A DNA stretch of 64,000 bases from Methylobacterium sp. J-026. Its GTDB lineage: Bacteria > Pseudomonadota > Alphaproteobacteria > Rhizobiales > Beijerinckiaceae. Position 1 is the first letter of the stretch. Every line of letters starts with the position of its first letter. The stretch is from the NCBI RefSeq assembly GCF_022829585.1, contig NZ_JAKSYC010000100.1:1-64000 (forward strand), in the 5' to 3' direction. Below are positions 7,328 to 15,632 of the stretch, one piece after another. The notes beneath the pieces are model-generated. The model saw only the letters and a program-made list of their open reading frames with translations. It had not been told where the DNA came from and searched no databases. The position numbers and the translations under genes are program-made.

Positions 7328-9138
7328 GCGGCGACCTTTAGGGCGGGCTGGTCCTCGGCGGCGTCGCGGAGCGCCTCCGCACCGGTGCGGCCGGTGAAGG
7401 CCTGGAAGCTCTCCTCGGGCCCCTGGCGGCGGTCGAGATAGGCGCGCAGCAGCGCCTCGACGCGGGAGGGGCAATCCTCGGCCTTCACGGCCTTCCAGAT
7501 CTCGGTGCCGATCTTCGGGTTCTCGGCGAAGCCGCCGCCGACCACGATGTCGTAGCCCTCGACGGTATCGCCCTCTTCCGAGACGACGACCTTGGCGCCG
7601 ATCAGCCCGATATCGCCGATATAGTGCTGGGCGCAGCTGTGATGGCAGCCGGTGAGGTGGACGTTCACGGGCACGTCGAGGTCCGGGACGGCCGCCTCGA
7701 CATGGTCGGCGATGACCAGGGCGTGGCCCTTCGTGTCCGAGGCGGCGAACTTGCAGCCCCGGGCGCCCGTGCAGGCCACGAGGCCGGAGCGGATGCCCGC
7801 CGCCCTGGTGGAGAGCCCCAGCGCCTCGACCCGGGCCTCGACCTCGGCGACCCTCGCGTCCGGCACGCCGGAGAAGATGAAGTTCTGCCAGACGGTGAGA
7901 CGGATCTGGCCGTCGCCGCAGTCGCGGGCGATCTCGGCCAGCGCCCGGACCTGATCGCTGGTCATCTTGCCGACCGGCAGGACCACGCCGATCCAGTTGA
8001 GGCCCGGCTGCTTCTGCGCGTGGACGCCGACATGGGCGTAGCGGTCGGTGGGCTTGCGCGGCGCCACGTGCTCCGGCGCGACCCGGTCGAATTTGCGACC
8101 GAGCTTCTCCTCGACGGCGGCGAGGTACGTGTCGAAACCCCAGGCGTCGAGGACGTACTTCATCCGGCTCTTGTTGCGGTTGGTCCGGTCGCCGTTCTCG
8201 ATGAACACCCGGATGATCGCGTCCGCGACCGCGTTGCACGCCTCGGGCTTGAGCACGATGCCGGTGTCGCGGGCGAGGTCCCGGTGACCCGAGATGCCCC
8301 CGAGGACGAGGCGCATGTAAATGCCCGGCGGCACCGCGGCGCCCTCCAGCACCTCCACCGCCTGGAAGCCGATATCGTTGGTCTCCTCCAGCGTCGGCAT
8401 CACGCCGCTGCCGTCGAAGGCGACGTTGAATTTGCGCGGCAGGCCGTAGAGCGAGCGGTCGTTGAGGATCCAATTGTGCCAGGACTTGGCGAGCGGGCGC
8501 GTGTCCAGCAGTTCCTGCGCGTCGATCCCGGCCGTGGACGAGCCGGTGACGTTTCGGATGTTGTCGGCGCCCGAGCCCCGGGCGGTCAGGCCGATATCGG
8601 TGAGCCCGTCGAGGAACGGCTGGGCGTGTTCCGGGCCGATCTCGCGCACCTGAAGGTTGGCCCGCGTCGTCACGTGGACATAGCCGCCGCCATGCTGGTC
8701 AGCGAGGTCGGCGACGCCGGCGAATTGCCAATGGTGCAGGATCCCGTTCGGGATCCGCAGCCGGCACATGTATGAGACCTGGTTCGGCGCGACCCAGAAC
8801 AGGCCGTGGTAGCGCCAGCGGAAATTGTCCTCGGGCTTCGGCTGCTTGCCGGCGGCGGCCTCCTGGATCAGGCGGTTGTGACCCTCGAAGGGACTCTCCG
8901 CGCGCTTCCACTTCTCCTGCTCGCAGAGCTTGCCGCCGTCCTTGACGGTCTTGTCCTGCGCCTTGATGTGGATCGCGTCCGGGCCGGTGGGCTCGGCGGG
9001 CGGCGCGGCCGCCCCGGCGCCGCCGGCCAGGCCGCCGGTCATGCGGATTGCGGCGATGCCGGACGCGAAGCCTTCGAGGTAGCGCTTCTGCTCCGCGTCG
9101 AAGGCGCTCGCTTCGGTCTGTGTCGGGGTCTCGGACAT
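7324..9138 (-). CDS. nirA: siroheme-dependent assimilatory nitrite reductase (NirA family)
   Basis: 604 residues, reducing nitrite to ammonium. It has the two repeated nitrite/sulfite reductase ferredoxin-like and siroheme/[4Fe-4S] domains. RWRYHGLFWVAPNQVSYMCR and the HVTTRANLQVREI segment lie in the first repeat. The cluster/siroheme cysteines are CTGARGC (about residues 453-459) and TGCHHSCAQ (about 495-499). A 35-residue N-terminal extension contains FDAEQKRYLEGFASGIAA, resembling the extension of the reductase encoded next. It lies 11 bases after the FAD oxidoreductase gene and overlaps the reductase by 4 bases. Sulfite reductase is the related alternative, but the nasA/NasST context favours nitrite. 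Confidence 0.92.
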   Translation of the reverse strand: MSETPTQTEASAFDAEQKRYLEGFASGIAAIRMTGGLAGGAGAAAPPAEPTGPDAIHIKAQDKTVKDGGKLCEQEKWKRAESPFEGHNRLIQEAAAGKQPKPEDNFRWRYHGLFWVAPNQVSYMCRLRIPNGILHHWQFAGVADLADQHGGGYVHVTTRANLQVREIGPEHAQPFLDGLTDIGLTARGSGADNIRNVTGSSTAGIDAQELLDTRPLAKSWHNWILNDRSLYGLPRKFNVAFDGSGVMPTLEETNDIGFQAVEVLEGAAVPPGIYMRLVLGGISGHRDLARDTGIVLKPEACNAVADAIIRVFIENGDRTNRNKSRMKYVLDAWGFDTYLAAVEEKLGRKFDRVAPEHVAPRKPTDRYAHVGVHAQKQPGLNWIGVVLPVGKMTSDQVRALAEIARDCGDGQIRLTVWQNFIFSGVPDARVAEVEARVEALGLSTRAAGIRSGLVACTGARGCKFAASDTKGHALVIADHVEAAVPDLDVPVNVHLTGCHHSCAQHYIGDIGLIGAKVVVSEEGDTVEGYDIVVGGGFAENPKIGTEIWKAVKAEDCPSRVEALLRAYLDRRQGPEESFQAFTGRTGAEALRDAAEDQPALKVAA

Positions 9139-9149
9139 CCGCGCCTCCT

Positions 9150-10418
9150 CTAAGCGGCCAGCGGCTCGGACGCGAGGCGCCCGAACATCAGATCGTCGAC
9201 GTTCTCAATGGGGTCGCCGGAGCGGATCAGGCCCTTGCAGGCGCCCTGCTCGGCGATGTCGCCCACGAAGACGGCACCGATCAGTTTTCCGTCCCGCAGC
9301 AGCAGCTTGCGGTAGAGGCCGGCGCCGGGATCGGACAGCACGATCGCCTCGGCATCGTCCGGGGTGTCGACGGTCCCGGCGGAGAAGACCGGAAGGCCCG
9401 AGACCTTGAGGCTGGTGGAGAGCGCCGTGCCCCGGTACTCGGCCGGCTGGCCGGCGAGATGGCGGGCGAGCGTTTCGGCGTGCTCGTAGGCGGGCTCGAC
9501 CAGCCCGTAGACGAGCCCGCGGTGCTCGGCGCACTCGCCCAGGGCGAAGATGCGCGGGTCCGAGGTGGTCAACCGGTCGTCGACCTTGATGCCGCGGCCG
9601 ATCTCCAAACCCGCCGCCTGCGCCAGCCCCACGGACGGCCGCACGCCCACCGACATCACCACGAGCTCGGCCGGGAGCACGGTCCCGTCCTTCAGGACGA
9701 GGCGTTCGACCCGGCCATCGCCTTCGATCCGGTCGGTGTCGGCCTGCAGGATCACCCGGACGCCCCGGGCCTCCATGGCACGTTTGACCAGCCCGGCGGC
9801 GTGGTGATCGAGCTGGCGCTCCATCAGCCGGTCCATGACGTGGAGCAGGGTCGTGTCGACACCCAGGCGCGCGAGCCCGACCGCGGCCTCGAGGCCGAGC
9901 AGGCCCCCACCGATGACGATCGCCCGGGCATGCTGGACGGCCGCCCGGCGGATCGCCGCCACGTCGGCCAGGTCGCGGAAGGTAATCACCCCCGGGAGGT
10001 CCATCCCGGGTTTCGGCAGGCGGATCGGGAGCGACCCGACCGCCAGGACCAGTTTGTCGAAGGGAAGGACATGGGTCTCGCCGACCATGACCAGGGCGTT
10101 CTCCCGGTCGATCTGCGTGACCGGCGCGCCGGTGATCAGGCGGATGCCGTGGGCCGCGTACCAGTCGAGGCCGCGGAATTCGCAGGCTGCCTCATCGACT
10201 TCGCCGCCGAGCAGCGAGGAGAGCAGGACCCGGTTGTAGGCGGCCTGCGGTTCGGCGCCGACGCAGGTGACGTCGAAACGGTCGCGGCAATCCTCGGTCA
10301 GGCGCTCGAGGAAGCGCAGCGAGGCCATGCCGTTGCCGACGACGACGAGTCTCTCACGCGGCAGGCCGGTCTCGGCGCGCGCGTCGGGTACGCGGGTGTC
10401 CAAAGGGGATGTCGCCAT
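9150..10418 (-). CDS. NirB-like FAD/NAD(P)-dependent oxidoreductase of nitrate assimilation
   Basis: 422 residues from ATG 10418; an open frame extends upstream to 10571, but that stretch is the regulatory leader. Two Rossmann motifs are visible: VVVGNGMASLRFLE near the N-terminus (FAD) and VIGGGLLGLEAAVGLARLG near residue 155 (NADH). A typical FAD-closing FALGECAEH segment follows. This matches the N-terminal half of NirB/NasB flavoproteins but without the BFD [2Fe-2S] or siroheme domains. It probably passes NAD(P)H electrons to nitrate reductase, whose C-terminus carries the BFD domain missing here. It is the first gene of the nas transcription unit. Confidence 0.9.
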   Translation of the reverse strand: MATSPLDTRVPDARAETGLPRERLVVVGNGMASLRFLERLTEDCRDRFDVTCVGAEPQAAYNRVLLSSLLGGEVDEAACEFRGLDWYAAHGIRLITGAPVTQIDRENALVMVGETHVLPFDKLVLAVGSLPIRLPKPGMDLPGVITFRDLADVAAIRRAAVQHARAIVIGGGLLGLEAAVGLARLGVDTTLLHVMDRLMERQLDHHAAGLVKRAMEARGVRVILQADTDRIEGDGRVERLVLKDGTVLPAELVVMSVGVRPSVGLAQAAGLEIGRGIKVDDRLTTSDPRIFALGECAEHRGLVYGLVEPAYEHAETLARHLAGQPAEYRGTALSTSLKVSGLPVFSAGTVDTPDDAEAIVLSDPGAGLYRKLLLRDGKLIGAVFVGDIAEQGACKGLIRSGDPIENVDDLMFGRLASEPLAA

Positions 10419-10471
10419 CGCTCGTTCGTGTCTGGAACCTCGATTGCAGGGTCGTTGGCGGACCGCCCACG

Positions 10472-10505
10472 AAAAAGCCGCTGCCGGTGATCTCCCAGCC
10501 GGCTT
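10472..10505 (-). terminator. intrinsic terminator inside the nas leader
   Basis: Read on the minus strand, AAGCCG pairs perfectly with CGGCTT, the stem continues as CTG/CAG across a one-base bulge, and the 3' arm runs into five T. It ends 53 bases before the start codon of the FAD oxidoreductase, downstream of a sigma-54-like promoter. A terminator placed between promoter and first gene is the hallmark of attenuation or antitermination control. Confidence 0.7.
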
Positions 10506-10525
10506 CAGCCTCAGGAGAACCGGAT

Positions 10526-10559
10526 CAGCGGCCTCGCTGACGGCGCTGCCCGTCGCCGT
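10526..10559 (-). promoter_or_regulatory. tandem hairpin, candidate NasT (ANTAR) RNA target
   Basis: On the minus strand two hairpins lie directly next to each other. The first is ACGGCG / CGCCGT with loop ACGGGCAG (10540-10559). The second is CAGCG / CGCTG with loop AGGC (10526-10539). ANTAR proteins bind paired hairpins with A1/G4 hexaloops just upstream of a terminator. The first loop begins A-x-x-G; the second fits only partly, with G at position 4 if the closing pair opens. Position right after the predicted transcript start and before the terminator matches known nas leaders. Confidence 0.5.
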
Positions 10560-10578
10560 TGACGGACCCATGTGAGGT

Positions 10579-10594
10579 AGCAGCTTCCGTGCCA
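10579..10594 (-). promoter_or_regulatory. sigma-54 (-24/-12) promoter of the nas operon
   Basis: TGGCACGGAAGCTGCT on the minus strand matches the RpoN consensus TGGCACG-N4-TTGCW at every defined position but one (C for T). Predicted transcription would start near 10568, about 10 bases before the tandem hairpin. NtrC-dependent nitrogen control of nas genes is established in related bacteria. I looked for an NtrC site upstream and found no convincing one. Confidence 0.65.
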
Positions 10595-10869
10595 GAGACG
10601 GCGCCAGGTGCTTAAGTCGCGGACCGGAAAGGCAGGATGCGTTTCGGCCGCAGGGCCGGGATCCGCCCGGGCCCGCTCCGTGCGCTGCACAAAAAGCGGG
10701 CGCACGCTGGTTAAATGATCAGTCGCCCGGAACCTGAACGACGGCACGCGGCACCGGGGTGCACGGGGCCTGATCCGGAGACGCCGCATGGACGCGACGT
10801 TGATCCCGCAGCCTCCGAGCGCATCGGGGCAGGCGCGTGGAATCAGTCCGGTCAGACCGGAAATTCTGA

Positions 10870-11031
10870 TCAGATGAGGGTGGAGAGAACCGCCAGCAGG
10901 CCGAGGGTCGGCATCGCTCCGACCAAGAGGACCCAGTACCAGTTGCGGTTGGTACCGGCACGCCGGTTATCGTTGCTCGCCCGCGGGGTCCTGCCGCCCC
11001 GCTGGACGTGACGGCGAAGCTCGTCGCGCAT
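10870..11031 (-). CDS. small single-helix membrane protein, hypothetical
   Basis: 53 residues from ATG 11031 (an in-frame ATG at 11082 would give 70). The N-terminal half is basic (MRDELRRHVQRGG...RASNDNRR). The C-terminal half is one hydrophobic segment, WYWVLLVGAMPTLGLLAVLS, ending two or three residues later. The NDN-containing basic region before a terminal helix is common in short uncharacterised Hyphomicrobiales proteins. It lies between the nas leader and nasS. No function can be given, and the absence of a clear ribosome binding site keeps confidence moderate. Confidence 0.45.
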   Translation of the reverse strand: MRDELRRHVQRGGRTPRASNDNRRAGTNRNWYWVLLVGAMPTLGLLAVLSTLI

Positions 11032-11176
11032 CCGCGGATGCGACGGGTACGAGCCAGTATCGAGTTTGCGGCATCCGGGCATGGCATCGACACAACGGGT
11101 CGGGCCGCACGACGTTCCAGTCCGTTTCGTCCTGATGAGGCCCGCCGGTGACGAAACTCAGCGGCTGTCGCGCGCC

Positions 11177-12178
11177 TCAGAGGTCGTCCGCCGCCACCCG
11201 ATAGAGATCGGGCCTGTAGACCGTGGGGATCGCGGCTTCGAAACCGGTCGGATCGACCACCTGCCGCGCGGCCTGCATCTGCGCGAGGAGCCATCGCGCG
11301 TCCGCGAAACGCGGCTCCTGGATCGCGGCGCCGAAGCCGAGGGCCGCGCCGGTGGCCGCCGGGGCCGGCGCTCCGCCCGGCAGGGAAAGGCCGACGATCG
11401 CCTCATCGAGGTCGAGGTAGCTCCGCCGCGCGAGGCGGTGCGCCAGCTCCGTGCGGTTGTCCGGATCGGCGCACCACCGCCCGGCCCGGGCCACCGCCCG
11501 GACCAGCGGGAGGATCGTGCCGTCGAGGCGCTCGGACACCGCCAGCACCTTCTCGGGGGCGTCCGGGGCCAGCGCGCTGCCGAGCACCGCGATCCGCCCG
11601 TGCCCGGCTGCCACCGCCACGTCGTTCCACGGGGCCCCCGCGCAGAACCCGTCGACCAGGCCCCGGGCGAGGGTCTCGACGCTGTACTGGGGCGGGACCA
11701 CGACGGTGCGGAACGCGCCCGGGTCGAGCCCGCCGGCCTCGGCAAACAGCCGCAGCTGGTAGCTGTGGCACGAGAACGGGTGGACGGTGCCCAGGGTCAG
11801 CGGCCGGCCCGCGGCGCGGCGCGCCTCCGCCTCCCGGGCGAAGGCCCGGGCGACGTCGCCGGGGCGTTCGCTCTCCGGCGCCATCGCGGCCCAGAGGCTG
11901 CGCGACAGGGTGATGGCGTTGCCGTTGACGCTCAGCTGCATCGGAACGATCAGGTCGGAGGGCGGACCCGACAGGGACAGGCGGCTTGCCAGCGCCAGCG
12001 GTGCCAGCATGTGGGCGCCGTCGAGGTGCCCGAGCGCCAGCCGGTCGCGCAGGGTCGCCCAGGACGGCTCGGCCGTGAGGTCGAGTTCGAGGCCCTCGGC
12101 CCGGGCGAAGCCGAGTTCGTGCGCCGCGATCAGGGGGGCGGCGTCGCAGAGCGGGACGTAGCCGAGCTGGAGCCTCAT
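11177..12178 (-). CDS. nasS: nitrate sensor NasS (NrtA/CmpA-like solute-binding fold, cytoplasmic)
   Basis: 333 residues of the NrtA/CmpA nitrate-binding family (LQLGYVPLCDAAPLIAAHELGF; later CAGAPWNDVAV). It has no signal peptide or lipobox, so it should act in the cytoplasm. In NasS-NasT systems NasS holds NasT inactive until nitrate or nitrite binds, and NasT is then released to antiterminate nas transcripts. Its ATG overlaps the nasT stop by 4 bases, confirming the pairing. A transporter-bound NrtA is unlikely because no permease or ATPase gene follows. Confidence 0.9.
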   Translation of the reverse strand: MRLQLGYVPLCDAAPLIAAHELGFARAEGLELDLTAEPSWATLRDRLALGHLDGAHMLAPLALASRLSLSGPPSDLIVPMQLSVNGNAITLSRSLWAAMAPESERPGDVARAFAREAEARRAAGRPLTLGTVHPFSCHSYQLRLFAEAGGLDPGAFRTVVVPPQYSVETLARGLVDGFCAGAPWNDVAVAAGHGRIAVLGSALAPDAPEKVLAVSERLDGTILPLVRAVARAGRWCADPDNRTELAHRLARRSYLDLDEAIVGLSLPGGAPAPAATGAALGFGAAIQEPRFADARWLLAQMQAARQVVDPTGFEAAIPTVYRPDLYRVAADDL

Positions 12179-12762
12179 CCGAGCAGGTCCGCGGTGGTGA
12201 CGATCGCCCGGGCGATGTCGGCGATCTTGCGCTTCTCGTTCATGGCCTTGCGGCGCAGCTGCTTGTACGCCTCGTCCTCCGAGAGGCCCTTCAGGCTCAT
12301 CAGGATCCCCTTGGCCCGCTCGATCAGCTTGCGGTCGGCGAGCTCGCCCCGGGCCTCCGACAACTCACGCTGCAGGCGCGCGAAGGCGTTGAAGCGGAGG
12401 ATCGCGATGTCGAGGATCGACTTGATCCGCTCCGCCCGCAGCCCATCCACCACGTAGGCCGAGATCCCGGCATCCACGGCGGCCTGCATCATGGTGGTGT
12501 CCGAGCGGTCGACGAACATGGCGACGGGCCGCTCCACCTGCCGCGAGACCCCCGACATCTGCTCCAGGATGTCCCGGCTCGGGCTCTCCAGGTGGATCAC
12601 CACCACGTCGGGCTTGAGGGCGGTCACGCGCTCCATCAGGTCGACGGTGTCGGGGATGACCACCACGCGGCCGACCCCGGCCGCGCGCAGTCCCTCCTCC
12701 AGGATCGCCGCGCGGGCGCGGCTCGGATCGATCACGGCGACGGTCAGGCTTGATTCGGTCAT
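12175..12762 (-). CDS. nasT: ANTAR-domain transcription antiterminator NasT
   Basis: 195 residues from ATG 12762. The N-terminal receiver-like domain (TVAVIDPSRARAAILEEGL...VIHLESPS) is followed by a coiled linker and a C-terminal ANTAR RNA-binding domain (ADRKLIERAKGILM ... EDEAYKQLRRKAM). NasT binds paired hairpins in leader RNA and prevents terminator folding. A suitable leader with terminator lies about 2 kb downstream, before the FAD oxidoreductase gene. Its stop overlaps the nasS start. A sigma-54-like element at 12819-12834 could drive the pair. Confidence 0.93.
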   Translation of the reverse strand: MTESSLTVAVIDPSRARAAILEEGLRAAGVGRVVVIPDTVDLMERVTALKPDVVVIHLESPSRDILEQMSGVSRQVERPVAMFVDRSDTTMMQAAVDAGISAYVVDGLRAERIKSILDIAILRFNAFARLQRELSEARGELADRKLIERAKGILMSLKGLSEDEAYKQLRRKAMNEKRKIADIARAIVTTADLLG

Positions 12763-12818
12763 CGGGGCCCGGTTCGGGGCGGGTCGTCTCGGCGGCCCGG
12801 TGCGGGCGGGCCGGGCCA

Positions 12819-12834
12819 AGCAAGGGATATGCCC
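12819..12834 (-). promoter_or_regulatory. candidate sigma-54 promoter of nasT-nasS
   Basis: The minus strand reads GGGCATATCCCTTGCT. The GG and GC dinucleotides are spaced by exactly 10 bases and the -12 box TTGCT is perfect; the -24 box matches TGGCAC at 4 of 6 positions. It would give a leader of about 45 bases before the nasT ATG. GC-rich DNA yields such matches by chance, so this is a suggestion. Confidence 0.35.
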
Positions 12835-12998
12835 CCCACCGGGGTTCCGGGGAAGCGCGATCGGGTTTTCTCCCCAACCCTGACCAACCCTCGATCCGAG
12901 GCGGCTTGCAACGCCCGCGAAAAGAAACGGTCCCGTTTCCGCCGCATTGTCGGCCCCTCCTGCGGGCATCGGAGCGATCAGGGAGATCGGTGAGTCGG

Positions 12999-13640
12999 AT
13001 GCGCAGGCCAGATCAGCCCGCCCTCACGGACGCCGGCACCGCCCGGGTCTCGATGCCCTTCCTGCCCACGCTGATCGTCGTCGCCGTGCTGGGCGCGGCC
13101 TCGCTCTATTGCCCGTCGTCAAATCCGGCCCGCCCGGCCTCGCGGGCGGATCTCGCGCTGTCCGATCCGCTGACGACGGAATCCCTCGCGCCGGTTGCGT
13201 TCGTACCCACCCCGACCGCCTTCGCGCCGATGACCGCGATTCCCGCCGGACCCGGCCGCCTCCCGGCCGCTCTGGTCTTCGCCGAAGCCTTCCCGCTCGA
13301 CACCTCGGCGCCGCGAGCAACCGCGTCGACCCTCCACGCCGGGGTGCCGACCCGACCGGCGCCGCGCCTCGCCGCCGCGACCCGGCGTCCCTGCCCGGGC
13401 CGCCGGTGCCCGGAGGCGCCCCAGCGCGGTGCCGATCCATTCGCGGCCGCCCATGCGGAGGCCGCGGAACCGGTTGAGAGCGGCGCGATCCCGCATCCGG
13501 CCCTGCCCTTTGCCGACACGGTCGCCGAGACCCTGGCGCCCGCCGCCGAGGTCCTGGGCGACGCGGCCGAACTCATGCGCAGCGGCGCCGCTGCGGTCCA
13601 GGGCTCCGTCTCCCTCGCGGTGGCCGACTGCCTGCGCTGA
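12999..13640 (+). CDS. hypothetical membrane-anchored Ala/Pro-rich protein
   Basis: 213 residues from ATG 12999 (a GTG at 12990, closer to the GGGAG at 12981, would add three). After a short N-terminal segment there is one hydrophobic helix, MPFLPTLIVVAVLGAASLYC, then a long low-complexity Ala/Pro/Arg region with a possible disulfide pair (RPCPGRRCPE). It ends in a more regular helical segment (about residues 165-213: FADTVAETLAPAAEVLGDAAE). It is probably anchored in the inner membrane and exported. I recognise no family. It precedes the GH15 gene by about 100 bases. Confidence 0.5.
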   Translation: MRRPDQPALTDAGTARVSMPFLPTLIVVAVLGAASLYCPSSNPARPASRADLALSDPLTTESLAPVAFVPTPTAFAPMTAIPAGPGRLPAALVFAEAFPLDTSAPRATASTLHAGVPTRPAPRLAAATRRPCPGRRCPEAPQRGADPFAAAHAEAAEPVESGAIPHPALPFADTVAETLAPAAEVLGDAAELMRSGAAAVQGSVSLAVADCLR

Positions 13641-13742
13641 CCGGCCGCCGCCGGGGGCGATCCCCCTGGATCTGCCGGCCGTCCGTCCTAGGTGCATTGC
13701 AGCGGACGGCCCTAGCCGGACGCGGACCGGGGCCGGGGCCGG

Positions 13743-15632
13743 ATGGCTGTACGCATCGAGGATTACGCGCTCGTCGGCGATTGCCGCAGCGCCGCGCTGA
13801 TCAGCCGGCAGGGCAGCGTCGACTGGCTGTGCTGGCCGCGCTTCGACGCGGCGGCCCTGTTCACCAGCCTGCTCGGGACCGAGGCGCACGGGTTCTGGAA
13901 GATCTTCCCCGAAGCGGAGCACGTCGAGACGCGCTGGTCCTATCGGCCGGGCAGCCTCGTGCTGGAGACGCGCCACGCCACGCGGCTGGGGGAGGTCCTG
14001 GTCACCGACTTCATGCCGGTGGGCGACGGATCGCATCTCGTGCGCTTGGTCGAGGGCATCCACGGGCGCGTCGCCATGCGGATGGAGATGGCGGTCCGCT
14101 TCGATTACGGCTCGGCGGTGCCCTGGGTGTCCCGCTCGGAACTCGGTGACCTGCGCGCCGTCTCGGGGCCCCACAAGGTCGTGCTGCGCACCGATGTCCA
14201 CCTGAAAGGCTCGGACGCACAGACCACGACGGCCGAATTCACCGTCCATGCCGGGCAGAAGCACCGGTTCGTCCTGAGCTACGGCCCCTCCCACGAGGAC
14301 GATCCGGTGGCGATCGAGCCGCGCAGGGCGCTCGACGCCACGGATCAGCACTGGCGCGAATGGTCGAGCCGCTGCACCGGCGGCACGGCCTGGGATCAGA
14401 TGCTCCAGCGCTCGCTCCTGACCCTCAAGGCGCTGATCTACGAGCCCACCGGCGGCATCGTGGCCGCGCCGACCGCCTCCCTGCCGGAGGGTCTCGGCGG
14501 CGAGCGGAACTGGGATTACCGCTTCTGCTGGCTGCGCGACTCGACGCTGACGCTGATCGCCCTGATGGACGGCGGCTATATCGACGAGGCGCGCGACTGG
14601 CTCGGCTGGCTGCAGCGGGCGGTGGCCGGAAATCCGGAACAGGCGCACATCCTCTACGGGATCGGCGGCGAGCGGCTGCTGCCCGAGATCGAGCTCGACT
14701 GGCTGCCCGGCTACGAGAATTCGCGGCCCGTCCGCATCGGCAACGCGGCCGCCGGCCAGTTTCAGATCGACGTCTACGGCGAGCTGTTCGACGCGCTCTA
14801 CCAGGCCCATGCCCGCGGCCTGCCGGTGAGCGCGGACGGGCTGCGGGTCGGCCTGGCGATCCTCGGCCACCTGGAACGCGCCTGGCGCCGGCCCGACGAG
14901 GGCATCTGGGAGGTGCGCGGGGGCGCGCGCCACTTCACCCATTCCAAGGTGATGGCCTGGGTGGCGTTCGACCGCGCCCTGCGCATGCACGAGATGCACG
15001 AATCGGGCGCCACGGAGGAGCACGCGAAGCGCTGGCGCGCCGTCCGGGACGAGATCCACGCGGAGGTCTGCGCGAAGGGGTTCGACCCCGCACTGAACAG
15101 CTTCGTCCAATCCTACGGGTCGAAGGCCCTGGACGCGAGTTTGCTCCTCATCGCCCATACCGGATTCCTGCCGCAGGACGATCCCCGGGTGGTCGGCACC
15201 GTCGAGGCGATCGGCAAGGGGCTGATGCGGGACGGCTTCATCCTCCGCTACGAGACCGAAGGGCAGGTCACCGACGGCCTGTCGGGCAACGAGGGGGCCT
15301 TCCTGCCCTGCACGTTCTGGTACGTCGACAACCTGATCGGCCTGGGCCGGCGGGACGAGGCAAGGGCGATCATCGAGCGCCTCATCGGCATCTGCACCGA
15401 TCTCGGCCTCGTCAGCGAGGAATACGACGTGCATGCCAAGCGCCTTGTGGGTAACTATCCGCAGGCGTTCACCCACGTCGCGCTCGTCAACACGCTGCTC
15501 AGCTATACGCGCGGCGAAGGGCCGGCGGACCGTCAGGGTGGTAAGGCCAACGGAGCCCCTCCCGCCGTCCTTCGGCAGCGCGAAGCCGCGAAGCGGACCG
15601 CGAGAGGCGAACTGGAAGACGCGACATCATGA
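13743..15632 (+). CDS. glycoside hydrolase family 15 protein (glucoamylase/trehalase-like), paralogue 1
   Basis: 629 residues. The N-terminal trehalase-like domain begins IEDYALVGDCRSAALISRQGSVDWLCWPRFD. The (alpha/alpha)6 barrel follows, with GERNWDYRFCWLRDS (about residue 255) and the two regions expected to hold catalytic glutamates, GNEGAFLPCTFW and GLVSEEYD. GH15 enzymes of this architecture hydrolyse alpha-glucosidic bonds, including trehalose; the substrate cannot be read from sequence. Its stop overlaps the transketolase start by 4 bases, tying sugar release to the pentose phosphate pathway. A second paralogue lies at 62125-63990. Confidence 0.9.
   Translation: MAVRIEDYALVGDCRSAALISRQGSVDWLCWPRFDAAALFTSLLGTEAHGFWKIFPEAEHVETRWSYRPGSLVLETRHATRLGEVLVTDFMPVGDGSHLVRLVEGIHGRVAMRMEMAVRFDYGSAVPWVSRSELGDLRAVSGPHKVVLRTDVHLKGSDAQTTTAEFTVHAGQKHRFVLSYGPSHEDDPVAIEPRRALDATDQHWREWSSRCTGGTAWDQMLQRSLLTLKALIYEPTGGIVAAPTASLPEGLGGERNWDYRFCWLRDSTLTLIALMDGGYIDEARDWLGWLQRAVAGNPEQAHILYGIGGERLLPEIELDWLPGYENSRPVRIGNAAAGQFQIDVYGELFDALYQAHARGLPVSADGLRVGLAILGHLERAWRRPDEGIWEVRGGARHFTHSKVMAWVAFDRALRMHEMHESGATEEHAKRWRAVRDEIHAEVCAKGFDPALNSFVQSYGSKALDASLLLIAHTGFLPQDDPRVVGTVEAIGKGLMRDGFILRYETEGQVTDGLSGNEGAFLPCTFWYVDNLIGLGRRDEARAIIERLIGICTDLGLVSEEYDVHAKRLVGNYPQAFTHVALVNTLLSYTRGEGPADRQGGKANGAPPAVLRQREAAKRTARGELEDATS

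Noticed and set aside
7328..8473. Extension of the Fe-S/FAD reductase frame to 8473
   Set aside because: It overlaps nirA completely in another frame and is Arg/Gly-rich; ATG 7327 overlaps the nirA stop in the usual ATGA manner.
10419..10571. N-terminal extension of the FAD oxidoreductase to 10571
   Set aside because: This stretch holds the leader hairpins and terminator, and the extra residues match nothing in the NirB family. ATG 10418 gives the normal length.
10680..10715. Possible NtrC site (TGCGC ... GTGCA) upstream of the sigma-54 element
   Set aside because: The half-sites are imperfect and the spacing is two bases too long for the NtrC consensus.
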